Counted from the stretch's first letter, positions 1-10,395 are shown. The stretch is 64,000 bases of DNA from Biomphalaria glabrata (GCF_947242115.1 NC_074726.1:3458451-3522450), one strand, 5' to 3'. Made by a program: numbers and translations. Notes: generated by a model not told the origin, from the letters alone.

Positions 1-75
1 TGCATGATGCGTAGAGCAGTGTGGCTCTTCTCTTTGAAGTAACGTCTGTATTATATCAGATAAGATATAGTGTAA
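1..75 (+). repeat. LINE-A 3' end fragment
   Basis: The stretch carries the LINE-A tail signature: a TGCATGA...GCGTAG block, then TTGAAGTAACGTCTGTATTA, then ATAAGATA repeats. The same tail recurs at 25.4, 34.8, 52.4, 61.6 and 63.8 kb. It is a short 3' fragment without coding capacity. Confidence 0.6.
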
Positions 76-487
76 CTTTTTGTTTCTTTCTTAGGGAAGA
101 CAAACGCATTTAAAATTTTTTTTACCAATTATATGTTTATTCAATTGTAGTAGAATAAGGCAGAACTATCATAATTTGTTTACATCCGCAGTATAGCTAA
201 ATGAATAATCTATTTTGGTCTTTCAACAATGTCCTATTTATTATATCTGATAATTAGAGGCATTATTTTCAACTATCCGTGTTCTAAGTTTTGGGACCTA
301 TTAGTGTTGAAACATTTGGGTCCTTTCGACATCGTAGTGGCATGAGTTAAATTAATCTATTCTCTGCAAATCGGTTTTCTAATTTTTTACGATCAGACAT
401 GTTTTTTTTAAAACTCTCTCAGGGGTGTAGTGCGCCACTTGTAATCGTGCGATGCGCCACTTTTGGCTCATGCGCCATAAGTTTGCC

Positions 488-880
488 ACCCAAGCATTAG
501 AGCATAGAACTGGTTGCTTGAATCAGCCACGAAAACCAACGAGTTAAAGAGTTTAACTCTTTATCTCCGCAATTTTTATCCACGTTCTGACAGATTTGTT
601 AATTTTTCGCATTAATACATTCTACCCTGTTAGGGTTAAACTTCAATAACATTTTTTGTTTATTGTAAGAAAGCGTTACTTTTGGTATAGAATTATAGGA
701 GAATGCGTACTCGTTTTATGTAACACAAATAAAAGTTTATAAAACTAAAAATTAATTTAATTTAATGGGCCAAAAGTAACGACGGTTTCGTTAATTAGGA
801 GAGAAAAAGTGTAGTTTGTAACATGCATGATTCAATTAACACATGCAAGCGCGTGGGGCCTAATTATCTCGTATCCTTGA
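488..880 (+). repeat. LINE-A tail fragment split by a MITE
   Basis: GGTTGCTTGAATCAGCCA and AAAACCAACGA match the coding end of LINE-A. After the MITE at about 553-807 the same tail resumes with ACATGCATGATTCAATTAAC. The MITE therefore landed inside an older LINE-A copy. Confidence 0.55.
553..807. mobile_element. Non-autonomous DNA element (MITE) with TTAACTCTTT-type ends
   Basis: The left end reads TTAACTCTTTATCTCCGCAA. The right end reads as its approximate inverse (TTAATTAGGAGAGAAAAAG). A shorter relative lies at 6086-6172 and a fragment near 60566. There is no coding sequence. TTAA at the edge hints at a piggyBac-like target, but I cannot prove the superfamily. Confidence 0.5.
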
Positions 881-883
881 ATG

Positions 884-1000
884 AACGCCTGTAGCAGGTT
901 GCGTGAATCAGCCATGAAAACCAACGATTTAAACAGTTTGTTACATGCATGAGTAGATTGACACATGCATGCGCGTAGGGCATAATTATCACTTATTCTT
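884..1000 (+). repeat. Second LINE-A tail fragment
   Basis: The segment repeats the GGTTGCGTGAATCAGCCATG / AAAACCAACGA / ACATGCATGAGTAGATTGAC block of LINE-A directly after the first fragment. It is a 3' fragment only. Confidence 0.55.
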
Positions 1001-1019
1001 GAATTCTGTAATTTGTATT

Positions 1020-1185
1020 TGAGATATTATTTTTGGGTTCAAACAACTGGAAATTCAGTTTGACAGTGTTCCCTTTAGCATTACTACTAGTCTAAAACAA
1101 TAACAATATAGATGCCAACACAAATGACGGACATACAACAAGCGTTTCAAGAGATAAGATATAAAACTAATTACAAAAACAAATA
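1020..1185 (-). repeat. LINE-D tail fragment
   Basis: GGAAATTCAGTTTGACA and AACAATAACAATATAGATGC match the longer LINE-D copies at 31200-31420 and 49370-49610. It is degraded and carries no open frame. Confidence 0.45.
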
Positions 1186-1202
1186 GTACTATTGATACAT
1201 AC

Positions 1203-1266
1203 CACCATTTCCACGTGGAACAGCGACAGACAAAGTCAATACGAAAAGTAGCGAGAAATCAGCCAT
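1203..1266 (-). CDS. Signal-peptide exon of an Ig/H-lectin family gene (gene 0, 5' end only)
   Basis: Read on the minus strand, this 64-nt exon encodes MADFSLLFVLTLSVAVPRGN plus one further residue's first base, a typical cleavable signal peptide with a hydrophobic core. A GTATGT splice donor follows at once (1197-1202), leaving the frame in phase 1. Length and phase are identical to the first exons of gene 2 (29659-29722) and gene 1 (23686-23749), and the 5' flank matches that of gene 2. The rest of the gene lies left of the window, so the Ig and lectin parts are inferred from the paralogues. The start is the first ATG after a promoter-like block. Confidence 0.65.
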
Positions 1267-1289
1267 TGTGTAAAGCAGCCTCAGTGTGA

Positions 1290-1465
1290 CAGTCACTAGC
1301 CTGATCCGCTGTCAGTGTTACTGAACACCAAGCCCAAATGCACAGAATAAAAAGGGGCCCTAATGTTGGTGGGTCTGTGACAATACTTTCAGTTTCGTTT
1401 TCGAGGTGAAGTTACATCACACAAGCCTTTTTTTTTTTTTTTTTTGTTGCTATTGGCTAATAGTA
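1290..1465 (-). promoter_or_regulatory. Probable promoter / 5' flank of gene 0
   Basis: AGTCACTAGCCTGAT (about 1291-1305), a CTTTCAGTTT block (about 1386-1396), GTTACATC and an ATTGGCTAATA CCAAT-type box (about 1451) recur in the same order upstream of gene 2's signal exon. Conservation between paralogues suggests regulatory sequence. No transcription start was mapped. Confidence 0.4.
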
Positions 1466-2100
1466 GTGGCACAGAGCGAGGCTCAAAGAGGAATCAGTTC
1501 GCAATAGCTGCTGGATTTCCCAGACTTAGCGAAGGCCGCATATTGTCCCAGCATTACATACGGCGTGTGGGGGCAACAGGGTACATATCAATGCAGGGTT
1601 CATTCAAATGTATACAATTGTAGACAACTGCACAGCACGAAATCGGAACGCTGATTACAATCTCCCGATTGCACTTAAAGAGTAACCTAAAACCCGGCAT
1701 TATTCATTATTCTTGATACACCTGCCAATACTGAACTTAAAATATTTTCCTGTTGAAAAAACTTTAAGTATATGCCACTGAAGATTGCTTGCAATTCGAT
1801 ACTTTTAATGCCGTGTTGTGGGCTACCAGCTTAAAGCAGAAACGACTATTACAGGTGCCAGAGTATTTAGTGTGTTGTCTTAACTGAAAATTACTAGAGC
1901 ATAAAATTCTAGGTTTTAAAAATTTGTTATAAGAAAATGAATTCTCGTGGATTATCACCTGATATGAATGTGGAGTTCTTCCAAAATGTATTTAAAATTA
2001 GGTTGGCTTAGAATAGACGCCTGAAAATTACGGACCGCTGACAGCATGGAACCTAAAAGAGTAATGAGGATTAGCACGATATAAGTTTAACTTTGTAACC
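1466..2100. other. Intergenic, no gene seen
   Basis: No supported coding exon on either strand. It is unique-looking AT-rich DNA with a poly-T run at about 1429-1445 just before it. The short minus-strand frame at 1764-1958 has no recognisable content. Confidence 0.5.
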
Positions 2101-2124
2101 ACCTCTTTGCTTGGACTATCATTT

Positions 2125-2430
2125 TTAGAGGCCCCCGAAAGGGGAATAACTGCCAATAGTTTTTATGGGTTGTCCGTCAGTCCGTCCGTCTGTCCGTCCC
2201 AATGAGATACAGTAAACTGGAAAAGATATTGAAAATCCGATATCATGATACTTTTAGAGCTTTCAAAGTTCTGATGCAGCGGCTACTTTTTATTTTATTT
2301 TCTGAAGGCAAAAAGTATAATTTTTAAAAAAAATAACTTTTTTATAAAACGACAGGCATGACTATAGTAATATAGATGGTGAACTTTTAGTGTACATTCA
2401 ACAAGTTAATGGAAACAGTTTTTTGTTCTT
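2125..2430 (+). repeat. Degraded repeat with GTCCGTC core
   Basis: A TTTTTATGGGTTGTCCGTCA lead followed by CCGTC/TGTCC repeats and an AT-rich tail. A related stretch with CTGTCTGTCCGTCTTTCACG occurs at about 43925. It is probably an old interspersed repeat of unknown class. Confidence 0.4.
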
Positions 2431-2794
2431 TAAAAATGTTATCAAAAATGTGTATTACTAAATTAAGTACTTTCGCTCATACACGCTACTTTTATTCAGA
2501 TTTAAAATTTCCAATTCACAAAACTGCTGGCATAATAGTGATTGATCAGTAATCATTTGATTGCAAGAGATCGATCACATTTAACAATTATTATTATAAC
2601 ATTATTGAGAATGAAGGTCTTTTGAATTTGGTCTCTGGGCCAGAGGATAAATCACATAATTTCATTTCAATTATCTGATGTGTTGAAATTAAAAGCCAAT
2701 GGCTGAGAAGAACGCAAGAAGACGTTATATGTTGACGTATCACATACGTCTTCTTGATTTTTTTTATTGTTCCACAATATCTATTAGAGAATGT

Positions 2795-2880
2795 AATGGG
2801 TTGCCTGAATCAGACAGGAGAACCAACGACGTAGCAGACTTTAAGTGATTGATTAATATGCATGACTAGAGTGACACAGT
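2795..2880 (+). repeat. LINE-A tail fragment
   Basis: AATGGGTTGCCTGAATCAGA and GAGAACCAACGACG match the LINE-A coding end, followed by ATGCATGACTAG. No further LINE-A sequence is visible. Confidence 0.5.
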
Positions 2881-2934
2881 CAGTAGTGACAGTGTTCATG
2901 CCACATTCAGTGTTGATAAAGTCCATGTTCATCC

Positions 2935-3125
2935 ATCCATCCATCCATCCCAGTGGCGCTACAGCCCATGGAGGGCTCTCGCCTGCTTCAACACATCCTT
3001 CCATTCAGATCTCTCCTGGGCCTTTTGCCTCCACTCCCTAACCCCAAGCTGTTGCAGATCTGCCTCCACATCATTAATCCATCGCATTCGGGGTCTGCCT
3101 TTGGGTCGCCTGCCGTTCATATGTA
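2935..3125 (-). mobile_element. LINE ORF2 tail fragment (GRPRMRW type)
   Basis: On the minus strand the sequence reads as the conserved tail of a LINE reverse-transcriptase ORF: KGRPRMRWINDVEADLQQLG, then WRQKAQERSEWKDVLKQA. This block follows the RT thumb in many animal LINEs. It is flanked by an (ATCC)n run at about 2933-2950. Only about 190 bp survive. A related, more degraded copy lies at 23050-23300. Confidence 0.7.
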
Positions 3126-3401
3126 ATTGAATTCCATAAGCTACTTATTGATCGCATTTAATGAAGAGTGTGTGCGATGATAAAACAGTTACGTCATTTT
3201 GTCACAAATTACAGATAAAAAAAATCCACAACAATAAAAAGGAAATAAAAAACCTACCCACAACTTTACCAGAAGCAGACTAAAATTTCAACTAATTCGT
3301 CATGACCATTCAGTTTGGCCAATGACATTCAAGTTCGACCTGATTTATCATAGATGTCAATCTTCGCGACTTTTTAAAGCATTGTCTGTAATAGACAAAA
3401 T

Positions 3402-3421
3402 AAGATAAGATAAGATAAGAT
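3402..3421 (+). repeat. (AAGAT)n short tandem repeat
   Basis: Four GATAA-type pentamers in a row. The same pentamer ends LINE-A copies, so this may be an orphan LINE tail. Confidence 0.5.
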
Positions 3422-3749
3422 TTCTTTTACTTTGATTGTGTTCCTTTACGTTTGCTGATCAAAAAGAAAATGAAACTACAATAACAGAAGAATTGACTGA
3501 TGCATTGCTATAAAATTGCGTTTGTTTGCGTGACGTCATTCGTGCATTAACATGCCCAGAACGTCTGTTTTTTTCCTGTCCTATCAGTTAACTGTTTCTC
3601 GAAGAATTAAAATAGAAACTAAACAAAAACATTGTTTCGACAATGGAATGAAACATTAGAAACAGTTTGTTTAAGCAAATGACATTCTCTGTTTCTAAAT
3701 GTTGTCTTCTCTGTCTAGACCTTGGAAAACTAATTCATTTCCATAATAA

Positions 3750-5220
3750 TAATAACAATAATAATAATAAGTGTGGCATCATAAGCATTAAAAAGGGCAA
3801 GGCAACGAACACCAACATTGAATTTGAAGGCATCGAGGAATTGAACTCCGCCTCTATTTATAAATATCTTGGAATAAACCAGAATGCCAAGATAAACCAT
3901 AAGAAATTAAAAGAGGACTTTCTTGGCAAATATAAGCAAAGAGTTAATAAAATCCTCAACACCAAACTGTCTGGCAGTAATCTCATCACTGCAATTAACA
4001 GCTGGGCCGTCCCTGTGCTCCTTTACACGTTCGGTGTGATCAAATGGACTGACACCGACCTACATGACATTGACAGACTCACTAGAAAATTACTAACCAA
4101 GTTTCGATGCCTACACCCCAAGTCCTCCACCAAAAGGTTATACCTGCCCAGGAAGGATGGGGGTCGTGGATTGCAGAACATCTTCAAATTGTGTAAGATG
4201 CAAGTTTTAAAAATACGTTCAAAACTGCTCGCCTCCAGCAACAAATTAGTTTCCTTCCTACGGAAATACGACTCCGATGCAACCCCTCTGAACCTACACA
4301 ATGCTGATGTCAATATCGGTTTGGACGACGTAGGGCATGAGATTCGCCAATGGGAAGAAAAAACACTCCACGGAAAATTTCCGGCTTCATTACATGGGGA
4401 CAACATCGACAAGGCTACTTCCTTAACATGGCTCAAAGCAGGTCATCTCTACCCTGAAACAGAAGGCTTTGTTACAGCAATACAGGACAGAGTAATCAGG
4501 ACAAAAAATTACGAGAAGCATATCCTGAAACTCAATGTTGTCGACAAATGCCGAAAATGTGGAAATGTGGGCGAGTCGATTGAACACATTATGGCAGGAT
4601 GTCCAGCCCTATCAGAATCAGCCTACCTAGGTCGCCATAACCAAGTTGCAAAGTTAATACACCAACACCTGGCTTTGACGTACAAATTGATCGGTAAGGA
4701 CACTCCCCCTTATTATAAATACTCTCCGCAAGAGGTTCTCGAGTCTACTGAACATCTGCTGTACTGGGATAGGCCTATTCTGACCGACAAAACGGTAGAT
4801 TTCAATCGCCCGGATCTGCTGTTCATCGATAAAAAAGAAAAAACCGCTACCATTATCGATATCGCCGTACCACTGTCTCATAATTTACGAAAAACTGAGA
4901 TAGAAAAACAAAGAAAATATGGGAACCTAGGCTTGGAGATTAAGCGTCTATGGAAATTGTCCAAAATAACAATATACCCCATTGTTATATCAACCGAGGG
5001 GATAATAACAACTGACCTCACAGACACCTTCAAGGCCCTTAACATTCCTAGGAACATCTTCGTTGCCTGTCAGAGGGCGGTACTGCTGCAGACCTGCCAC
5101 ATCACCAGAAAATTCCTCAGTGGAAACTGTTAAAGGGACTACGATGAATTTTGTTTCTCTTTAGCGAAACTCGACCCTGGCAGTGCCAGAGAATGACTAC
5201 TCGTTCATTTCTAACATAAT
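3750..5220 (+). mobile_element. R2-type LINE, 5'-truncated, with an unbroken C-terminal ORF
   Basis: An open frame (3667-5133; homology begins just after an AAT microsatellite at about 3744) encodes the back half of a non-LTR retrotransposon protein. In order: the end of the reverse-transcriptase domain (YKYLGINQ) and thumb, a CCHC knuckle (CRKCGNVGESIEHIMAGC), and a restriction-like endonuclease core (RPDLLF, then IDIAVP, then KYGNLGLEIKRLW). CCHC followed by a PD-(D/E)xK nuclease is the layout of the R2/R4/NeSL group, as opposed to AP-endonuclease LINEs. The front of the RT is missing, as expected from 5' truncation during insertion. The frame is intact to the stop, suggesting a fairly young copy. 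A short 3' UTR ends near 5220. Confidence 0.8.
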
Positions 5221-5249
5221 AATGGTACACCAAAACTTAGCCACAAAAA

Positions 5250-5975
5250 TTGCTATGTCTAATGATCACTTATTATACTGGGATAGGCCTATTTTGACTG
5301 ACATGGATTTTAATCCCCCCGATCTGCTGTTTATTAATTTAAAAAAAAGAGAAAAAAAAAACGCTACTATTATTGACATAGACGTACCAATGCTTCTGGC
5401 AACTGGGAAGAGGTGGCACTGGACAGATCCACATGGAGAGAGAGAGCATAAAGGAAGGGTCACAGATTGCAGATGTCATACACAACAGAAGCAGAAAGAA
5501 GGGTGATAATGCAACGGCGCCTGGTGATGACATATGCCCAACCTGCGATCGCAGCTGTGTATCAGGGATTGGCATCTTTAGTCTCACAAGAAGTTGCAAA
5601 TTGAAAAGATCGTCTCTCGAGACGTAAAATGCCACAGAATACCAATGATTCATAATATAAGAAAAACTGAAATGGAAAAACAAAGAAAATATGGGAACCT
5701 AAGCTTGGAGATTAAGCGGAAGTTATCTAAAATAACAATATATCCCATTGTTATATCAACCGAGAAAGATAATGACAACTGACCTCATAGATACCCTCAA
5801 GGCCCTTCCTAAGAAGATTCTCGCATTCTACTGTACTGCTGCAGACCTGCCACACCAATAGAAAATTCCTCAGAGGACAATATTAAAGGGAGACTACAAT
5901 GACTTTTGTTTCTCTCTAACGAAGCTCGACCCTAGCAGTGCCAGAGAATGAATACGCGTTTGTTTCTAAACAGAT
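5250..5975 (+). mobile_element. Second, degraded R2-type LINE 3' copy carrying an insertion
   Basis: The piece matches the last ~470 bp of the copy just upstream (TACTGGGATAGGCCTATT..., IDI.VP region, ATATGGGAACCTAAGCTTGG and the same 3' UTR ending GTGCCAGAGAATGA). About 250 bp at roughly 5393-5640 do not belong. They encode CPTCDRSCVSGIGIFS, a Cys-rich finger at the end of a different LINE ORF. Frameshifts and short indels mark it as older than the first copy. Confidence 0.7.
5393..5640 (+). mobile_element. LINE ORF2 tail fragment inserted in the R2-type copy
   Basis: Contains CPTCDRSCVSGIGIFS, close to the CPxCxRxCxSRIGLxSH finger found at the extreme C-terminus of LINE-C-type ORF2 proteins. 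It interrupts the R2-type endonuclease region of the surrounding copy. It is a short fragment with no complete domain. Confidence 0.55.
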
Positions 5976-6085
5976 AGGTCTTAATGTTCTTCTTAAATGT
6001 AGTGAAGCTTGCTGTTTGTCTGAGATCAATGGGGAGCAGACTTTAAAATTTGCAGACTAAATTGTTTATATTATTAGATATCTAT

Positions 6086-6172
6086 TAACTCTTTCTCTCC
6101 GTAATTATTTACCACATTCTGGTGGAATCAAAGCTGGCATCGTCAGTTAGGCGAGAAAGAGTTAAAATTTCT
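6086..6172. mobile_element. Short MITE with TTAACTCTTT-type inverted ends
   Basis: Left end TTAACTCTTTCTCTCCGTAA and right end GGCGAGAAAGAGTTAA form near-perfect inverted repeats about 87 bp apart. It belongs to the same family as 553-807. Confidence 0.6.
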
Positions 6173-6220
6173 GTCCACTAAAAATATTTTTTTTAAATTT
6201 TTTTTTAAAGGCTATAAGCA

Positions 6221-6421
6221 ATGATGGAGAAATTCTGTGGGCAAGATCAGTCAAAAAGTTTAAACACCACAATGTTGTCAAATGGTTATGCCAAGTCCTC
6301 TGTAAGAATATTAGAGATTGATCCTGATTCAGGTATTTTGATTAAAAAAGAAGAATATGTCAACCAGGTACGAAAACAGTTTGGAACTGCACTTCGTAAC
6401 CTTGTATCTAATTGTAGTTAA
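6221..6421 (+). CDS. Hypothetical small ORF, possible terminal exon
   Basis: A 66-residue open frame with balanced composition and no repeat character, containing EIDPDSGILIKKEEYVNQVR. A poly-T tract and AAAG sit just upstream and could act as a splice acceptor. I do not recognise the family. If real, it is the only plus-strand host exon in the window, which argues for caution. It could equally be a fragment of a transposon or pseudogene. Confidence 0.2.
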   Translation: MMEKFCGQDQSKSLNTTMLSNGYAKSSVRILEIDPDSGILIKKEEYVNQVRKQFGTALRNLVSNCS

Positions 6422-7330
6422 ACGCATGATAACCATGGAAAGCAAAAGCTTCGGAAAGTTAACTCAAAACACCATAGAAACTTTCTAATTGCTATATATT
6501 CGAAAACATAGAGAGAACGATGAAATGATATAGGCCACTTAAGTCACTAAGTACATAGTCACCATGTACCATGGCTTTTCTACTGATCAGCGCCCAATGC
6601 GTCACTTTTGCCCAACCAGACCTTCTTCGTGAGTTTTTTGTGTTTTTTTTTTAATTCTGCCATTGCGCAGAACAAAGTTTCTGGGAAACATCTTAGACGT
6701 GTGAGCATTCTTCTAAAGTATGATCTATGAGCTGAACATCTAAAACCTCTCTATCAGCGATTGATCGAACCAAAACTGTTACAACGGTGAGTCCCTGAGG
6801 CTACCCAGGACGCAAAATGAATCTCTTCACTCAAAGATAGGGTGTGACTGTAAAAAAACTACTAAAATTTGCCTCATAGTACAATTTTCTTTGCTCTATC
6901 GGAAAATTTACTTCTGGCTCAGGAGTTAGTCAATGCTTGAAAAAAACATTTACGATTCTCCAACACTCAGCTTGGAAAAATGCGAAACAAGAAATGAATC
7001 TTCAATTCTGCTTACCTCAAAAAACAATATGGCTGCGTTTCCATGACAACCATTTTTAAAAAAATGATTTTTGGTACATTTTCTAAATTAGATTTACATT
7101 ATATATATGCATACCACATATGAATGCGTTTGGAAGAAAAAAAAATAGCTTCAGGTGGCCGTGGTCTCCCCCTCCCCTTTAAGAAATGCTAAGTAAAGGA
7201 ATAAAATAGCGAAGAGACTTTTTTTTCCCCAAAAATAATTTGTATTCATTGTAAATGTATTGTATGCGCAAAATAAATAAATATTTCATTTTTCCAAAAA
7301 ATACTCAAAAAAAAAAGTTTCTTATTTACA
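6422..7330. other. Intergenic, no gene seen
   Basis: AT-rich sequence with homopolymer runs and no supported exon, RNA gene or clear repeat. Confidence 0.5.
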
Positions 7331-7334
7331 TTCT

Positions 7335-7630
7335 TTGAGGCGCGGTGGCTGAGTGTTAAGGCACTTGGCTTCCTGACCTAAGGGTCCCTAGATCGAATCC
7401 TGGTGAAGACTGATTTTTTTTTTATTTTGGAATCTTTAGTTCGCCTCTTGAGTCCGACACGCACTAATAGGTACCTGACATTTAGTTGGGGAAATAGTTT
7501 AGGCGGTCTGTGGTTGTGATGGCCACATGACACCCTCGTGAACTGCTGACAACAGAAATAGATGACTTTACCATCATCTGCCCTATAGACCGTAAGGTCT
7601 GAGAGGTGGGGGGGGGGGGGCTTTACGTCT
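7335..7630 (+). mobile_element. SINE-1 (tRNA-derived), near full length
   Basis: The head has a tRNA-like A box (GGTGGCTGAGTGTTAAGGCA) and a B box (AGATCGAATCC), followed by the family body (GTACCTGACATTTAGTTGGG, CATGACACCCTCGTGAACTG) and tail (CTATAGACCGTAAGGTCTGA) with a G-run. Leu/Ser-type tRNA ancestry is likely from the A-box sequence. At least nine copies or fragments occur in the window. Confidence 0.8.
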
Positions 7631-7847
7631 TTTACGTACGTTCTTTCCAGGCAAAACTATCAAACGTTTTGTCGAATCAAATTGTCCCACTAGCTCTCGT
7701 TCAATAAACACATTTAAAAAAAAATGTAATATCGCTGATTGCAAATAATTCTTTATCAACTTTAAATTGAAAAAAAAAGTATCTCTCGTGTAGGGTCACT
7801 AACAGCTATTGTTTGAAATATGCAAATCAAAATGACGATCTTTAGGA

Positions 7848-7935
7848 GGGGTTCTCAACCTGTGGGTCGCGACCTTCTTAGGGGTCGAGGACGATTTGTC
7901 AGGGGTCGCCTAAGACCATCCAAAATATGGATTTT
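7848..7935 (+). mobile_element. hAT-type MITE end fragment
   Basis: GGGGTTCTCAACCTGTGGGT followed by GTCAGGGGTCGCCTAAGAC matches the end of the complete hAT MITE at 30772-30973. Only one end is present. Confidence 0.6.
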
Positions 7936-7982
7936 TTTGTGGTTGATACTTTTTCTCTCCTGTATCAATCACTATCTCTGTC

Positions 7983-8396
7983 TAGACTATACCCGAAGTC
8001 TCTCTTATACTATGAAGTCTCTCTTATACCCGACGTCTCTCTTATACTCTGAAGTCTCTCTTATACCCGAAGTCTCTTTTATACCCGAAGTCTCTCTTAT
8101 ACCCGAAGTCTCTCTTATACCCGAAGTCTCTCTTATACTCTGAAGTCTCTCTTATACCCGAAGTCTCTCTTATACTCTGAAGTCTCTCTTATACTCTGAA
8201 GTCTCTCTTATACTCTGAAGTCTCTCTTATACCCGAAGTCTCTCTTATACTCTGAAGTCTCTCTTATACTCTGAAGTCTCTCTTATACTCTGAAGTCTCT
8301 CTTATACCCGAAGTCTCTCTTATACTCTGAAGTCTCTCTTATACTCTGAAGTCTCTCTTGTACTCTGAAGTCTCTCTTATACTCTGAAGTCTCTTG
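7983..8396 (+). repeat. 19-bp minisatellite, about 21 copies
   Basis: Units of GAAGTCTCTCTTATACTCT alternate with a variant ending CCCG. Two unit types are intermixed, so the array has been reshuffled by unequal exchange or slippage. Open frames seen across it are by-products. Confidence 0.9.
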
Positions 8397-8399
8397 ATT

Positions 8400-8890
8400 C
8401 TCACTCTCTCTAGATTCATTCTGTTTGATACTAAAATTAAGTAACAAAAATGCCATTATTTTTATACCCATGGTTTGGAATCAGAAATGTGATACTTACT
8501 CGTATAATGCCCTGGCCTATATTCAGGGTCATTATTTAATTCCGCCCCTACTTGACCTACTTGACCTCCAGAAATTTAAGTGTCCACAACTCAAACGCGT
8601 ACTTCACATTTGCAGTATTTTGATAGTCATTAACTGGATAAACATAAAACAGGTCATTGGCACTTACAAAGGGTCAAGCCTAGGGGGTGCACCGGATAGT
8701 ACTTTTTGATATCTAACTGGAGCGTTAGAATTAGTCCCCTTTCCAACTTGTCCAGACAAGTGATAGGATCACTGCTTAGTGAGAAAGCTAAAAGCATGGA
8801 ACGCACTAAACAAAACATTTGTTAAAAACATTTGTAATCTGACAGATTTACTATTGTTGGTCTAGATCTAATACAAATTTAATTACATGA
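8400..8890. other. Intergenic, no gene seen
   Basis: Unique-looking AT-rich DNA without a supported exon. The 94-residue plus frame starting at 8425 has no recognisable domain. Confidence 0.45.
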
Positions 8891-8894
8891 CTGA

Positions 8895-9115
8895 AGCGTG
8901 ATCGAGAAGCTAAGTACGCTTGACATTGGCTTGGTTACCTATGAAGGGGGTCCGAGTTTCGACGCCCGACTCGAGCAGAGTTGTGTTTACTGAGCGCCTA
9001 AAGGCAAAGAAAATCTTCTCCCAGATACCCCCACCCCCACACTGGTCCACAAATGAGATTGGACCATAGCACTTTGAGCATGCTATAAGCATGATATTTA
9101 CGCTATATAAAAAGA
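8895..9115 (+). mobile_element. SINE-3-like element
   Basis: A tRNA-like head is followed by GAGTTTCGACGCCCGACTCG, TTGTGTTTACTGAGCGCCTA and GAGCATGCTATAAGCAT. The second and third blocks recur at 48395-48540. Composition and layout fit a tRNA-derived SINE. Confidence 0.55.
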
Positions 9116-9330
9116 AGACTATAACTTTGTTTTTTAAAAAGTATTTAAAAAAAAATGTTTGTTTTTTTTGTTCTAGAATTGGAGTCACAGTTAGGAACAA
9201 ACTGACAGCTAGATATTTCTTTTCCTTGCTAAACGCAAACATCGCAAAGACATTTTACAATAAGAAATTTAAAAACAACAATTCTACAGAAGCTTTTATT
9301 TGATATCATTGAAACTCTGATTATTAATAA

Positions 9331-9538
9331 GTGATTGACGTGCTATGCTTTAGTAAGCTACTAAAGACAGTTATATTAAGCTGATATATAGTTCAAACAT
9401 GTAGTTTCCAGCCACGAGTCACCCACGATAATATAAGTGATTGACGTGCTATGCTATAGTGAGCTACTAAAGACAGTTATATTAAGCTGATATATAGTTC
9501 AAACATGTAGTTTCCAGCCACGAGTCACCCACGATAAT
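9331..9538. repeat. 106-bp direct duplication (two copies)
   Basis: GTGATTGACGTGCTATGCT starts at 9331 and again at 9437. The two copies run through GTTTCCAGCCACGAGTCACC with only about two differences. It lies just downstream of gene 1's stop, in its probable 3' UTR or flank. Confidence 0.85.
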
Positions 9539-9661
9539 TATTTTACTAAGATTTGTGCAAGAGACTTAGAAACACTAGAATTCAGTAGAAATAGTTAGAA
9601 ACGCCAACACAGTTCTGTGACATCATTTTCGGAGTTTTGGTTGTGTATATATGCGGAGTAG

Positions 9662-10395
9662 TCAATCATCGCCTCGCGCTAAGTATCTTGGCCAATCACC
9701 CCTTGAGTCCATTCGTTTTAGTATCTGCTCGTTTTTTGAAGCCAATTCCCTGGCTTGTTCTCTTAACTTTTTATTTTCTTCATACACTTCGGTGACCTTG
9801 GCTTTCATGTCAAAGATGTACTTGTCCAGCGTAGAAATAAAACTGACCACATCAGAAATTTGTGGCTGCACGGCCTTGACTTGCAGAGAGGCGTTAAGTG
9901 AGGCTGGGTGCTTGTTGGAGTTTAAGGCGTACGCCTCACAAGTGAAGTAGCCGGCATGTTTCTTGATTGGTGTGTTCCATGTTAAAGTCAGGTAGCCCTG
10001 TTCCCCGCCTCTTGGTGAGCCTTCAGTGCTACCTAAAACCTGGAGAGTGTTTAGGAATTTCTTTTCAATCACTGGAGTATCACATCCGGTCACACTGGCT
10101 ATTGTTTCATTCTCGCCCGTTTCTGTGTTTAACTTTGTCACGACCAGTGTCAGCAGACGAGAAAATTCCGCCTGACCTTGAGAACTGGAGCTTTCCCATT
10201 TTGAATCGTCAAACGAATTGACCGTGTCGTTCCATAATGACTGCTGGGAAGTGGATTGTTGTGTTGTGGGAGTTGTCTTACTTTGGTCGAGAGACTCCCA
10301 GTTCTTATTCTGCACTGAACATCTCAGTTCGAGTACTTTAGACAGAACAGGGCGAATGGTTCCTGGCTTGGCCTCTAACTTTAAAGTAGCAAGTT
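9662..10395 (-). CDS. Gene 1, exon 2: Ig domain plus coiled coil, no lectin domain
   Basis: Joined in phase to the signal exon at 23686-23749, this exon gives a 265-residue secreted protein. The splice acceptor is TTTCAG just before 10395. An Ig-like domain spans roughly residues 25-195, with the outer cysteine pair near 47 (ELRCSVQNKNW) and 174 (GYFTCEAYAL) plus a third cysteine at 126 (SVTGCDTP). A coiled coil follows (about 200-250, KKLREQARELASKNEQI). The protein then stops after RGDWPRYLARGDD, where genes 2 and 3 continue into an H-type lectin domain. It may be a lectin-less product that binds partners through its Ig domain or coiled coil, or a decaying paralogue. The stop is seen. Either function is inference. 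Confidence 0.75.

Noticed and set aside
3667-5133. Host gene of 488 residues
   Set aside because: CCHC and restriction-like endonuclease motifs and a second partial copy downstream show that it is a LINE.
7337-7400. Possible tRNA gene (A and B boxes)
   Set aside because: The same head recurs many times with a shared non-tRNA body and tail, so it is SINE-1. No cloverleaf with an intact acceptor stem was found.
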